This document shows positions 1 through 8,599 of a stretch of DNA of 64,000 nt, in pieces. The position numbers and the translations under genes were made by a program. This DNA is from Solirubrum koreensis (lineage in GTDB: Bacteria; Bacteroidota; Bacteroidia; Cytophagales; Hymenobacteraceae): positions 124,001 through 188,000 of the forward strand of contig NZ_BAABHA010000001.1 in assembly GCF_039541855.1 (NCBI RefSeq). The letters are read 5' to 3'. The notes under the pieces are model-generated. The model was not told the DNA's origin and did no database searches. It saw nothing but the letters and a program-made list of their open reading frames with translations. How positions within the stretch are numbered: the stretch's first letter is position 1; each line of letters begins with the position of its first letter.

Positions 1-739
1 GCTGGCTACCTCCCGCACCCGCACCGACTACCAGGCGGCCCGCCTGCAGCTGCAGGCGCTGTTGCAGTGGCCCGCGCTGCCCATGCCCGCCGACAGCCTG
101 CTGCTGCCGCTCGCGCCACCCACGGAATTGCTCGCGCTGCTGGGTGAGGAGCAAAACGCCGCCATCGACACGCTGAACCCCGCCGACCCGGCCGCGCAGC
201 TGCTGGCCCGACAGGCCGAGGAGCGCCGTGCTGAAACCCTGGTGCAGCAGCGGAGCCGCCGGCCCGAGTTGGGCTTGACGTACCTGAACCAGTCGTTTCG
301 CGGCACGGTACTGTACCAGGGCGCCGAGCAGTTTTACGGCCCGGGCAACCGCTTTCAGGCGGCACAGCTGAGTGTGAGCGTACCGCTGTGGGCGCGCCCC
401 TACAAAGCCCGCGAAGAAGCCTCCCGCCTGCAGCAGCTGGCCGCCCAGGAAGCTTACCGACGCCGCGTAGCCGAGGTAGCAGCCAGTCAGACCGCTCTGC
501 TGACCCGCCTGCGCGAGCAGCAGCAGCGCCTGAGCTTTTACCAGCAAACCGGTTTGCCCCAGGCCGCACTTATTCAGCGGCTGGCCGGCAAGGGTTGGCG
601 GACCGGCGAAATGCCCTTCGCCGAGTACCTGCTGCACGCCGAGCGCGCCCAGCGCCTGCGCACCGACTACCTCGACGCCGTGCTGGCCCACAACCAAACC
701 GTGCTGGAGCTGGAATACCTGCTCGGCCGCACGGATTAA
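1..739 (+). CDS. TolC-family outer membrane efflux domain (C-terminal part, 5' end outside window)
   Basis: The frame is open from the first bases of the window to the TAA at 737-739, so this is the 3' part of a longer gene. About 245 residues are visible. They are rich in long Ala/Gln/Arg/Leu helices broken by short polar turns, including a tract near the middle (LSVSVPLWARPYKAREEA) and a final helix ending in LEYLLG. This is the look of the TolC/CusC coiled-coil barrel. The next gene, 51 bases downstream, is an RND adaptor lipoprotein. In many Bacteroidota the CzcA/CusA heavy-metal pump carries a TolC domain fused at its C-terminus, so this may be the tail of such a fusion rather than a separate TolC. 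That part is inference, because the upstream sequence is missing. Confidence 0.75.
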   Translation, partial: LATSRTRTDYQAARLQLQALLQWPALPMPADSLLLPLAPPTELLALLGEEQNAAIDTLNPADPAAQLLARQAEERRAETLVQQRSRRPELGLTYLNQSFRGTVLYQGAEQFYGPGNRFQAAQLSVSVPLWARPYKAREEASRLQQLAAQEAYRRRVAEVAASQTALLTRLREQQQRLSFYQQTGLPQAALIQRLAGKGWRTGEMPFAEYLLHAERAQRLRTDYLDAVLAHNQTVLELEYLLGRTD

Positions 740-790
740 TGGCCTGGTAAAACGATGCTGTCCTTCTCCTTATTCTGACTTATCAACCCA

Positions 791-1987
791 ATGTTTTCTT
801 CTGTTTATCAACCGACGAGGTGGCTGCTGCCCGCGCTCCTGCTGAGTTTGGCCGCCTGTAACTCGGCCTCTGAAAAGTCAGCCGCCGAAACCGCCGCCCC
901 TGCTGCTGCCGAGGAACCTGCCGTTGCCAACGAAGTGCAACTCAGCCCCGACGAACAGCGGGTAGCCGGCGTGCGCACCGGGCGGGTTAGCATGCAGTCG
1001 TCGGCTGGTGCCCTGCGCGTAAATGGCACGCTGGATGCGCCGCCGCAGAGCTTGGTGGTGCTAAGCGCTCCGTTGGGTGGGTACGTGGAGCGCCTACCGT
1101 TGCTGGCCGGTACGCGGGTGCGCCAAGGCGAAGCCATTGCGGTAATCCGTAACCCCGAATTCATTCAGGTGCAGCAGGATTACCGGCAGGTGCTCAGCCA
1201 GCTCGAGTATGCCCGTACTGATGTGGAGCGGCAGCGTGAGCTGGTAGCCGAAGAAGTGGCCCCGGCTAAAAACTACCAGCGGGCCCAGGCCGAGTACCGC
1301 AGCCTGCAGGTGCAGCGCGACGCCCTGTTGGCCCGTCTGCGTTTGGCTGGCCTGCCGGTACGAGGCAGCGGCGCCATGGCCACCACGGCCGAGCTGCGGG
1401 CGCCCATCAGCGGCTTTGTGCAGAAAGTAAATGCCACCACCGGCCAAACGCTGGCCCCCACCGACCCCGTGGCGGAATTGGTCGACCCCACGCACCTGCA
1501 CGTAGAGCTGACGGTGTTTGAAAAGGATGCGCCGCGCGTACGGGTTGGGCAGCGCCTGCGCTTCACGCTGGCCTCCGATTCGGCAGGCGGCGAGCATACC
1601 GGCCACGTAAACCTGGTAAGCCGGACCGTAGACCCAGAGTCGCGCACCGTGAGCATCCACGGCCACCCCGATGATGAAAACAACCCGCGGCTGCTGCCGG
1701 GCATGTTCGTGCGGGCAACCATCGAAACCAATGAAAAGCCAACCACGGCCCCGGTGCCGGCCTTGCCTGAAGCGGCAGTGGTCGATTACGAGGGCCGGAG
1801 CTACATTTTTGTGCAGCCCACGGCCGGGCAGCCGCGCTACCGCATGGTGGAAGTGCGCCGGGCTGGTTCGGTAGAAAATGGAATGGTGCCGGTTGTGCTG
1901 CCGGCTGCCGTGACGGCCCAAACCACCGTGGTAACCGAGGGAGCTTACAGCCTGCTGGGTAAGCTCAAGAACACGTCGGAAGAATAG
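791..1987 (+). CDS. RND efflux periplasmic adaptor subunit, lipoprotein (CusB/CzcB type)
   Basis: 398 aa. The N-terminus is a lipoprotein signal (hydrophobic LPALLLSLAAC, lipobox Cys at about residue 22). A barrel-sandwich/lipoyl half follows near residue 90 (LVVLSAPLGGYVERL... GEAIAVIRNPEF), then a helical hairpin around 125-185, the second lipoyl half (AELRAPISGFVQ) and beta-barrel and membrane-proximal domains. This order is typical of membrane fusion proteins that link an inner membrane RND pump to a TolC channel. It lies directly downstream of the TolC-domain gene, so the two probably form one heavy-metal or drug export operon. The substrate cannot be read from the sequence, since no His/Met-rich metal-binding tail is present. 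Confidence 0.88.
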   Translation: MFSSVYQPTRWLLPALLLSLAACNSASEKSAAETAAPAAAEEPAVANEVQLSPDEQRVAGVRTGRVSMQSSAGALRVNGTLDAPPQSLVVLSAPLGGYVERLPLLAGTRVRQGEAIAVIRNPEFIQVQQDYRQVLSQLEYARTDVERQRELVAEEVAPAKNYQRAQAEYRSLQVQRDALLARLRLAGLPVRGSGAMATTAELRAPISGFVQKVNATTGQTLAPTDPVAELVDPTHLHVELTVFEKDAPRVRVGQRLRFTLASDSAGGEHTGHVNLVSRTVDPESRTVSIHGHPDDENNPRLLPGMFVRATIETNEKPTTAPVPALPEAAVVDYEGRSYIFVQPTAGQPRYRMVEVRRAGSVENGMVPVVLPAAVTAQTTVVTEGAYSLLGKLKNTSEE

Positions 1988-2008
1988 CCAGCTGCGTAAG
2001 TTCGGGCC

Positions 2009-2932
2009 ATGAATCAGGCTGCTTCTTCGGTTACTACTGTTGCTGCATACCCCGCACCGGTGGTAGGCCGGCTGGCGCCAACGCCCAGCGGCTACCTGCA
2101 CCTGGGCAATGCCGTGAACTTTGTGCTGACGTGGTTGCTCGTGCGCCAGGCCGGTGGTACGCTGCATTTGCGCATCGACGACCTTGACCGCGCCCGTCTG
2201 CGCCCAGCCTACCTCGACAGCATCTTCCGCACCATCGAGTGGCTGGGTATCGACTACGACCACGGCCCCAGCGGCCCCGACGACTTCCTGCGCCACCACT
2301 CGCAGCTGCTGCACCTGCCCGAGTACAACCAGCTGCTGCGCCGTCTGCGGCTCGTGCCCGGCCTGCTGCATGCCAGCCTGCGCAGCCGCACCCAAAACGC
2401 CGAAGTACCCGCCGACCTTGACCAACCCGGCGCGGCCTGGCGTGCCCACGTGCAGCCGGGAGTGGAAGTGACCTTCCCGGACCTCTGGCAGGGCAAAACC
2501 AACGTGCCACTAGGCCGACTGATGCCCGATTTTGTGCTGCGTAAGAAAGACGGCGTAGTGGCGTATCAGTTGGCCTCGGTAGCCGACGACCTGCGCTTGG
2601 GCACTACCCTCATCGTGCGCGGATTGGATTTGCTGCCCAGCACCGCAGCGCAACTGTGGTTGGCCCGGCAGTTGCCCGAAACAGCGGCTTTCTGCGGCCC
2701 AAGGGTGCGGTTTCTTCACCACCCGCTGCTAACCGATGCGCAAGGGCAGAAGCTCTCGAAGTCGCAGCAGTTACCGCTGGAGCAGGGCGTAATGGGCTCG
2801 GGAAGAGGACCGCAGTTGGTTTATGAAGCCGTGGCGAAGTTATGGGGCCTTCCTCCCGGAAATGCCAGCTCATTGGCTGAGCTGGCATCTTCGCTCCCCG
2901 ACCATCTACGCTTTACCGCACTTCTTTCTTGA
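2009..2932 (+). CDS. Glutamyl-Q tRNA(Asp) synthetase-like protein (truncated GluRS homologue)
   Basis: 307 aa. Class I synthetase signatures flank a Rossmann core: a HIGH-type motif (PTPSGYLHLGN, about residues 25-35) and a KMSKS-type motif (GQKLSKSQQ, about residue 247). The anticodon-binding half of GluRS is absent, as in YadB/GluQ enzymes that glutamylate queuosine on tRNA(Asp). The Cys residues that normally bind zinc after the first Rossmann half are missing here: the corresponding stretch reads LLHASLRSRTQ. It starts 21 bases after the efflux adaptor. Its 3' end overlaps the convergent endonuclease V gene by 20 bases. Function as GluQ is likely but not certain because of the lost zinc site. 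Confidence 0.72.
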   Translation: MNQAASSVTTVAAYPAPVVGRLAPTPSGYLHLGNAVNFVLTWLLVRQAGGTLHLRIDDLDRARLRPAYLDSIFRTIEWLGIDYDHGPSGPDDFLRHHSQLLHLPEYNQLLRRLRLVPGLLHASLRSRTQNAEVPADLDQPGAAWRAHVQPGVEVTFPDLWQGKTNVPLGRLMPDFVLRKKDGVVAYQLASVADDLRLGTTLIVRGLDLLPSTAAQLWLARQLPETAAFCGPRVRFLHHPLLTDAQGQKLSKSQQLPLEQGVMGSGRGPQLVYEAVAKLWGLPPGNASSLAELASSLPDHLRFTALLS

Positions 2933-3602
2933 ACTCTTCGGCCCAATGGTCGGCTAGGCGAGTAGGCTCGGGGAGCTTGTAGCCGCGGGTGCAGTGCCAC
3001 GCCAGCGCCGTAGCAGTATCCTGGTCGATGCGGTGGCCGGGGCTGACGAAGACGGGTTTTACGCGGTCTTTCGTGCGCAATACTTCGCCTAGCAGCTCAC
3101 CGGTTTTTTTGTCGGTTAACGGTGCCGTGGTTCCGGCTTCCGTGCTGGGTTCGGGGTGCTGGCCGGTTAGCACCTGCTTGGCTACTCCGAAGCTGGGTTT
3201 ATCGAGTAGCACGCCAATATGGGCCGCAATGCCCATGCGGCGGGGATGCGCAATACCGTGGCCGTCTACCATCAGCACATCGGGTTTTTGGGTGAGCTTC
3301 TCGAAGGCCAGCAGCAGGTTGGGCGCTTCGCGGAAGCTCAGGAAACCCGGCACGTAGGGCATGTTTACGGTGCCGTAGTGGTACACCTTTTCCACCAGCT
3401 CCAACTCCGGAAATTTCAGCACCACAATAACCGATAGAATGGTTTCGGGGGTGGGAAACGAGGAATCCAGGCCGGCAATGAGCTTGGGCGGGTGCGCCAG
3501 CGGCTCCAGACGCACGCGCTGGCGCATCTCGTTTTGGGTGGCGGTTAACTGGCGAACCAGCTCGGGGTCGGCGGGCGGGTGGTAGGGGCGGTAGTAGGCC
3601 AT
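2913..3602 (-). CDS. nfi: Endonuclease V (deoxyinosine 3'-endonuclease)
   Basis: 229 aa from the ATG at 3602. An in-frame ATG at 3674 would add 24 low-complexity residues and is less likely, since family members run to roughly 220-240 aa. Family motifs are clear: the first acidic beta strand LIAGLDSSF, the PYVPGFLSFRE segment, and VDGHGIAHPRRMGIAAHIGVLL, which holds the catalytic Asp and conserved His/Arg. The enzyme cuts the second phosphodiester 3' to deoxyinosine in DNA repair. Its C-terminal codons overlap those of the GluQ-like gene on the other strand, so the two genes converge with no terminator between them. Confidence 0.9.
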   Translation of the reverse strand: MAYYRPYHPPADPELVRQLTATQNEMRQRVRLEPLAHPPKLIAGLDSSFPTPETILSVIVVLKFPELELVEKVYHYGTVNMPYVPGFLSFREAPNLLLAFEKLTQKPDVLMVDGHGIAHPRRMGIAAHIGVLLDKPSFGVAKQVLTGQHPEPSTEAGTTAPLTDKKTGELLGEVLRTKDRVKPVFVSPGHRIDQDTATALAWHCTRGYKLPEPTRLADHWAEEFKKEVR

Positions 3603-3688
3603 AATTGCATCGGGATGGTAGGCCCTATACGCAGCCGCGGCCGGCAGCGTCGGGCTACCGGCCGCGGCTGCCATCCAGTCACTGGAAA

Positions 3689-4219
3689 CTACCGATTCAG
3701 CATGGGCATCGGGCTTTTTTCGGCGTCAACGCGTTGGCCATCCAAAGTCAGTTCCTTGCGCTTGGTGTGCTTGCAACCGCAACGGCCACCCCCGCCACCA
3801 ACTTTTACGTCGAGGTCGGTTAACTCAAAGCTTCGGTTGGCAACCGGCACCCGCAAACGGTAACTTTTTACCAACTCGCCGGCAGGGTTGCGCGCCAGCC
3901 CTTCCAAATACACGTAATCGTTGCGGATATCCAGGTACTGGCCGGAGATAATCGAGGTGGCCTGCGGCAAAGGTTGCCGAAAGGTGTCGGGCTGGCCCAA
4001 CAGGTTCGGTGTAGCGTAAGCCAGCAGGTAAGCACTGCGTAGTTCTGCTGCCCGAAACCCCCGGCCGGAAAGCGAGTCCGTATTAATCGGCAGGCGAAAG
4101 GTGCTTACGTCCCCATCAAAACAGTCACAACAGCCGATGCCCATCAGCCCAAACGACATGGCGCCTAGGCTTAGGGCAAGGGTTATGCGCTGCCAACTGG
4201 TAGTAAATTTCGGTATCAT
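3689..4219 (-). CDS. Small exported lipoprotein-like protein, unknown function
   Basis: 176 aa from the ATG at 4219. An ATG at 4270 is also in frame, but it would put 17 charged residues ahead of the signal peptide. The N-terminus (MIPKFTTSWQRITLALSLGA) is basic then hydrophobic and ends at GIGCCDCFDGD, so it is probably a lipoprotein anchored at one of the first Cys residues. The rest is beta-rich with no motif I recognise. A Gly/Cys patch (GGGGGRCGCKH) sits near residue 150. It is transcribed in the same direction as the upstream serine hydrolase and the downstream endonuclease V gene. Confidence 0.6.
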   Translation of the reverse strand: MIPKFTTSWQRITLALSLGAMSFGLMGIGCCDCFDGDVSTFRLPINTDSLSGRGFRAAELRSAYLLAYATPNLLGQPDTFRQPLPQATSIISGQYLDIRNDYVYLEGLARNPAGELVKSYRLRVPVANRSFELTDLDVKVGGGGGRCGCKHTKRKELTLDGQRVDAEKSPMPMLNR

Positions 4220-4285
4220 AGAGCTCAGGGATACATAGCGGTGAGCCCCACGGCGAGCCGGTGGTTGCACGTCTCAGCTGCTGTT

Positions 4286-5839
4286 TTACCCTTTGCGGAA
4301 CACGTACGAGTCCTGCTCGATGAAGTCGTTTACGCGCAGCTCCAGGCCAGTTACTTTGCCGCTTTCTACCTTAAAATCGGCGGGATAAATGCCGTAGCTC
4401 AGGTTCGAGTACACGCAACGGAACTGCTGCCCGTCCATGTAATCGAGGGTGGCCGTAAGGCTGGGGTGGCGGTTAAAACTTACCAGCAGCTGCTTGCCCT
4501 TACGCGCCACCGTAATGGGGCCGTAGAGCGGGTGCGTATACTGTCCGGTGTAGTCCTGCAGGTTCAGCGGCAGCTTGGTTTTCTTCGCCACGCGGGCGTT
4601 CAGTTCGGTTAGGTTCTTGAGCGTGGCTTGACGGGCCGACGTGGAATAGGGCAACAATTGCTTGCTGCGGTCAACATACGGCATGCCCAGGTAGCTGTCG
4701 AGCAGCTGGTAACGCAGGGCCTCGAAGAAGCTTTGGTTATCCTGGTTGGTGAGCACGGCAATGCCCAGCCGCTCCTCGGGCACAAAGCACACGTTGGTTA
4801 CGTAGCCCACGGCGCCGCCGGTATGCCAGTACACCTGCTTGCCGTTGTAATCTGCCGAAAGCAGGCCGAGGCCGTAGGTTTGGTAATGAGAGGGCAGAAG
4901 CGACGATTTGCGGGTAGAAATGAGCGTATTCGCGTCGCGGGTGCGGCGCACGGCGGCCCAGCTCAGCACGCGTTGGCCCTGATACTTGCCGCTGTCCAGC
5001 TGGCACTGCAGCCACTTGGCCAGGTCCGTCACGTTCGAAACCATGCTGCCGGCGGGGCCAATGTTATCGATTTCGTCGAAAGGCATCTGGCTCAACGGGC
5101 CGTAGCCGTTTGAGTAGGGCAGGGCAATGTTGGGCAGTTGTCCAAAGCCGCGGGTGCGGGTGCTGGTGCTCGTCATGCCCAGGGGCTGCAACATGTTTTG
5201 CTGCAGGTAATCGTCCCAGCTGGTGCCGCCCGTTACGGTGGGAATAATTTGGCCAGCCGTGAGGAAAGCCGCATTGCAGTAACCGTATTCCTGCCGAAAT
5301 TGGTTGGGCGGCGTGAGCAGGCGCATGCTGCGCACAATGTCCTCGCGGCTCATATTGGAGCTCCAGAAGGTAAAGTCGCCCTGGAAGGTTTTGGTGCCGA
5401 GGTGGTGGCCCAGCAAGTCCCGAACCGTTACCAGCTGCGTGGAAACGGGGTCGGCCAGCTGAAAATCAGGCAGGTGTTTGGTGACTTTATCGTTGAGCGA
5501 GAGTTTCTTCTCGTCGTCGAGCTTGGCCAGGGCGGTTCCGGTGAACAGCTTGGTGTTCGAGGCAATCATGAAGAGCGTGTTGGCATCCACGGGTTCGGGC
5601 TTGCCCACAGCGCGCACGCCGTAGCCTTTGGCCACCACCACTTTGCCGTCTTTCACCACCACTACGGCCAAGCCCGGTAGGTCCCATTGTTTCAGCCCAC
5701 GCTTCACGTAGGCATCGAGCGAATCGGCCACGAAACGGCTGCCCGGCACCTGCACGCCGGGCGTTTGGGCCGAAGCCAGCAGGGAAGTAGCCGAGAAAAC
5801 GGTGGCCGCAAGGCCGGTACGGAGTACACGTGCAATCAT
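4286..5839 (-). CDS. Serine hydrolase, beta-lactamase/penicillin-binding (class C-like) family, exported
   Basis: 517 aa with a signal peptide ending near SLLASAQ. The class C beta-lactamase fold signature is complete: nucleophile motif S94-N-T-K97, the second motif Y187-C-N189, and HTGG near residue 340. The C-terminal 120 residues form a separate beta-rich domain of the DUF3471 type (YTGQYTHPLYGPITVARKGK). Proteins with this build are usually D-amino-acid peptidases or esterases of the periplasm rather than true beta-lactamases. The natural substrate cannot be told from sequence. It lies 96 bases downstream of the GT87 gene on the same strand. Confidence 0.88.
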   Translation of the reverse strand: MIARVLRTGLAATVFSATSLLASAQTPGVQVPGSRFVADSLDAYVKRGLKQWDLPGLAVVVVKDGKVVVAKGYGVRAVGKPEPVDANTLFMIASNTKLFTGTALAKLDDEKKLSLNDKVTKHLPDFQLADPVSTQLVTVRDLLGHHLGTKTFQGDFTFWSSNMSREDIVRSMRLLTPPNQFRQEYGYCNAAFLTAGQIIPTVTGGTSWDDYLQQNMLQPLGMTSTSTRTRGFGQLPNIALPYSNGYGPLSQMPFDEIDNIGPAGSMVSNVTDLAKWLQCQLDSGKYQGQRVLSWAAVRRTRDANTLISTRKSSLLPSHYQTYGLGLLSADYNGKQVYWHTGGAVGYVTNVCFVPEERLGIAVLTNQDNQSFFEALRYQLLDSYLGMPYVDRSKQLLPYSTSARQATLKNLTELNARVAKKTKLPLNLQDYTGQYTHPLYGPITVARKGKQLLVSFNRHPSLTATLDYMDGQQFRCVYSNLSYGIYPADFKVESGKVTGLELRVNDFIEQDSYVFRKG

Positions 5840-5935
5840 AGAAGCAGGGAAAACGAAGGAAGGCTGGGCAAAGACGCGTTGCGTTGGGCACGGCTGCCCG
5901 GTGAAGATGCGGAATTCAACCGGGTGCGCAAGGTT

Positions 5936-7132
5936 TTAGGCGGTTACCGCGTCGGCTGCTACCGGCGGTTCCGTGACTTCGGCCTCGGCTTGCGCCAAAC
6001 GGGTGCGCCAACGCGGGTACAGCAGCAACTGCGCCATAATCACGGCCCAGGTCAGAATCATAGGCACGGCCTTGATTTTGTAGGGCACGAAGAAATCGTT
6101 GCGGATGCTGCGCGGGAACAAATCGGAGGGCGAAAGCGAGGTAAACACCAGCACCAAGGCCAGCAGCACCCAGGCCAGCGTGGGCGTGGCACGGCGGTAG
6201 CACACAAACCACAACCCGAAGCCCGCCACCGCAATAACGAAAGTGGGCGACTCGGCCATTTGGTTGAAAATGACCACGAAAATCAGAATGGCGGCCACGT
6301 ACAGGCGGCGGTAAGCGGTGTCGCTCCAGCTGCGCCAATGCACCAGCGGCAGCAGCAGCGTGAGCAGCCCCAGGCCCTGCACCAAACCCTTGGAAACCGG
6401 CCAGCCAAACCACGTTTCCAGCACGCCCATCAGGGAAAGCTGCACGTTAGTGGCCGACTCGCGCACAATGGTGTACCAGTTCAGATACATCGTCTGAAAC
6501 TCCGCCCACGAGGCCACCACCAATGGCGCCAAGGCCAGCAAAATGCCGAACAGCACCGCCCACAGGGCCGCGCGCCACCAACCGGGGTAAAACAGGAAAA
6601 TCAGCCCGATGCCGATGCCGTACACTTTGATGAAAAACGCCAGCGCGATGCACAAGCCCGCCCACATTTGGCGCTTGTTCTCCAGGTTGATGTAGGTCCA
6701 GAGCATCAGGCCCAGCAGCAGGCAGTTGCTCTGGCTGTTTTGCAGCGCCGTAAGCGTATCGATGGCCAGCACCAGCAACAGCAGGATGCTGCGGCGCTGC
6801 TCGGGAAACAGCCGCCGCACGGCCGTGTACATCACCACAATGTTTAGCGCGTTCCACAAAAACAATCCCAGCGAGTCGTGCATTACGGCCACCGAGCCCA
6901 TGAACAGCGCGAAAGTGGGGCTATACTTGTAGGGCACGCTGTAAAGGGCGGGGTAGTCGGCGTACAGGTCGCGGCCCGCCAGCAAGTGGAAAAAGGGCAG
7001 CGTGAAAATCTTGTAGTTGTCGACGGCGTACTTGAGGTACTGTTGAGCGGTGGCAAACACCAGCATTAGCGCGTACAGCGCCAGCACAAAGCGCGGTTGC
7101 AACACAAAAGCCTGAAGGCGCGAACGAAACAC
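5936..7132 (-). CDS. Membrane glycosyltransferase, GT87 (DUF2029) family
   Basis: 398 aa from a GTG at 7132. ATG codons at 7189 and 7216 are in frame, but a Bacteroidota -7 box (TATCTTTG, minus strand) lies at 7164-7157, downstream of both. About ten hydrophobic segments run through the protein. The loop after the first (about 45-65) carries AGRDLYADYPALYSVPYKYSP, the acidic and Pro/Tyr-rich periplasmic loop typical of GT-C polyprenol-phosphate-sugar transferases of the GT87 group. It probably moves a sugar from a lipid carrier onto an envelope glycan, but donor and acceptor are unknown. The alpha/beta hydrolase gene at 7278 diverges from it. Confidence 0.8.
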   Translation of the reverse strand: MFRSRLQAFVLQPRFVLALYALMLVFATAQQYLKYAVDNYKIFTLPFFHLLAGRDLYADYPALYSVPYKYSPTFALFMGSVAVMHDSLGLFLWNALNIVVMYTAVRRLFPEQRRSILLLLVLAIDTLTALQNSQSNCLLLGLMLWTYINLENKRQMWAGLCIALAFFIKVYGIGIGLIFLFYPGWWRAALWAVLFGILLALAPLVVASWAEFQTMYLNWYTIVRESATNVQLSLMGVLETWFGWPVSKGLVQGLGLLTLLLPLVHWRSWSDTAYRRLYVAAILIFVVIFNQMAESPTFVIAVAGFGLWFVCYRRATPTLAWVLLALVLVFTSLSPSDLFPRSIRNDFFVPYKIKAVPMILTWAVIMAQLLLYPRWRTRLAQAEAEVTEPPVAADAVTA

Positions 7133-7156
7133 GGCAGGTAATGAATGTGGAAGCGG

Positions 7157-7164
7157 CAAAGATA
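7157..7164 (-). promoter_or_regulatory. Candidate -7 box (TATCTTTG) of the GT87 gene
   Basis: The minus strand reads TATCTTTG, matching the Bacteroidota primary sigma consensus TAnnTTTG. No good TTG sits 19 bases upstream. If it is used, the transcript begins near 7150 and the first available start is the GTG at 7132. Confidence 0.45.
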
Positions 7165-7277
7165 CCGCCGGGCCGCCAGCTTCGGGCATGCCGCCACCAG
7201 GGGTAAGCAGGGGCAACGACTACTTTTTGCCGCCAACTGCGTAACATACCTGCCGCTTCGTCAACACTCCCCCTTTC

Positions 7278-7922
7278 ATGGAACCTGTTACCGCTCCCAA
7301 GCCCATTCGGCTGGAGCTGCCCCACGCGACGCTGGCTGCCGATTTAACGCTGCCGACCAACGCCCCGGGCATCATTATTTTCGCCCACGGCAGCGGCAGC
7401 AGCCGCCTCAGTCCTCGTAACCAATACGTGGCCCAGCGCCTGCAGCAAGCCGGTTTTGGTACGCTGCTGTTCGATTTTTTGACCCCCGAAGAAGACCAGC
7501 ACAGCGAGGCGCGCTACGACCAGGAACTGCTCACGCGCCGGCTCATTGGCGCCACCAGCTGGGTGTGCCGGGAGTTGCGCCTGTTCGATTTGCACCTTGG
7601 CTTTTACGGAGCCAGCACCGGTGCCGCCACCGCCCTGCGCGCCGCCGCCGAGCTCGGCGACAAAGTAAAAGCCGTGGTGCTGCGCGGCGGCCGCCCCGAT
7701 TTAGCGCCCGGCACGCTGGAACTCATCAAAACCCCCACGCTGCTGATTGTGGGCGGACAGGACTGGCCCGTGGTGGGCATGAACGAACAGGCCCTGGAAA
7801 CGCTTACCAGTCCCAAGCGCCTGCACGTGGTGCAGGGCGCCGGCCATTTGTTTGAGGAGCCGGGCACGTTGGAGGAAGTCGCCGATTTGTCGGTGGAGTG
7901 GTGCCAAACCCATTTGTGCTAA
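7278..7922 (+). CDS. Alpha/beta hydrolase (dienelactone-hydrolase type)
   Basis: 214 aa, no signal peptide, so cytoplasmic. The fold is readable: the oxyanion-loop strand IIIFAHGSGSSR near residue 36, the nucleophile elbow GFYGASTGAATAL with Ser in G-A-S-T-G, an acid on the strand TPTLLIVGGQDWPV, and the catalytic His in VVQGAGHLFEEPGTL. The length fits small cytosolic esterases or dienelactone hydrolases. The substrate is unknown. The two DUF1990 genes follow it closely in the same direction and may be cotranscribed. Confidence 0.85.
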   Translation: MEPVTAPKPIRLELPHATLAADLTLPTNAPGIIIFAHGSGSSRLSPRNQYVAQRLQQAGFGTLLFDFLTPEEDQHSEARYDQELLTRRLIGATSWVCRELRLFDLHLGFYGASTGAATALRAAAELGDKVKAVVLRGGRPDLAPGTLELIKTPTLLIVGGQDWPVVGMNEQALETLTSPKRLHVVQGAGHLFEEPGTLEEVADLSVEWCQTHLC

Positions 7923-8017
7923 TTGGCGGGCGCCAGAAAGCCACCCCGGCCAACCCCTGCGCCGTTAGCCGCGTTTGGGTAACAGCTGCCCGTTCCTCCC
8001 CCGGCGGCTCCTTTCTC

Positions 8018-8599
8018 ATGACCGAAAACGAAACCCCGCAACCCGCCGAGTCCGGCTCCGGCCCGCACATCGAGCGGCGGTATTACATCGACGTGGCCGA
8101 CGCGCAAAAGTCGGCGACTGAGCTCATGAACACCGTTCAGTGCGACGTCGAGAAGTTTTCCCCCGATTTGCTGGCCAACTTCGAAAAGCGCAAAGGCGAA
8201 CAAGGCCGCTTGCGCGTCGACGACGAATTCCACATCAAAATCCTGGGCCCTTGGAATGGCTCGGTGCGTGTCACGGAAGTTACCAATCAGCACTTCGAGT
8301 TCATCACCCTGGAAGGCCACCCCGAAGCCGGCCGCATTCGGTTTTCGGTGCGGCAGCTGCCCCAGCCGGCCAGGGCCTTGCGGTTCGAAATTCATTCCTG
8401 GGCTCGTTCCCGCGACGGGCTGGTGGCCTTTGCTTACAGCACCATTGGCGTGGGTAAACGGGTGCAGGAGCAAACCTGGGTAACGTTTTGCCAGCGCGTG
8501 GCCGAAGCAAGCGGTGGTAAACCCATTAAGCCCGTGCAGGTGGTAACCGTGGAGCAGGACGGCACCGAAAAACACACCGACCGCCATGAACGCACCTAG
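8018..8599 (+). CDS. DUF1990-like protein (first of a tandem pair)
   Basis: 193 aa from the ATG at 8018. The frame also has a start at 7898, which would overlap the hydrolase gene by 25 bases and add a tail without family character. The core (FEFITLEGHPEAGRIRFSV, then EIHSWARSRDGLVAFAYSTIGVGKRVQEQTW) matches the shape of the DUF1990/UPF0548 fold and has a direct counterpart in the next gene (LEGHFEKGEITFTV). The stop overlaps the next start by 14 bases, so the two are translationally coupled. The function of the family is not known. Confidence 0.65.
   Translation: MTENETPQPAESGSGPHIERRYYIDVADAQKSATELMNTVQCDVEKFSPDLLANFEKRKGEQGRLRVDDEFHIKILGPWNGSVRVTEVTNQHFEFITLEGHPEAGRIRFSVRQLPQPARALRFEIHSWARSRDGLVAFAYSTIGVGKRVQEQTWVTFCQRVAEASGGKPIKPVQVVTVEQDGTEKHTDRHERT

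Noticed and set aside
4286..5839. True beta-lactamase
   Set aside because: SxxK, YxN and HTGG also occur in class C-fold peptidases and esterases. The DUF3471-type C-terminal domain and lack of a regulator argue against antibiotic resistance.
5687..6847. A 386-aa plus-strand frame opposite the serine hydrolase and GT87 genes
   Set aside because: It is Gln/His/Arg-rich antisense of two conserved genes and spans their intergenic gap.
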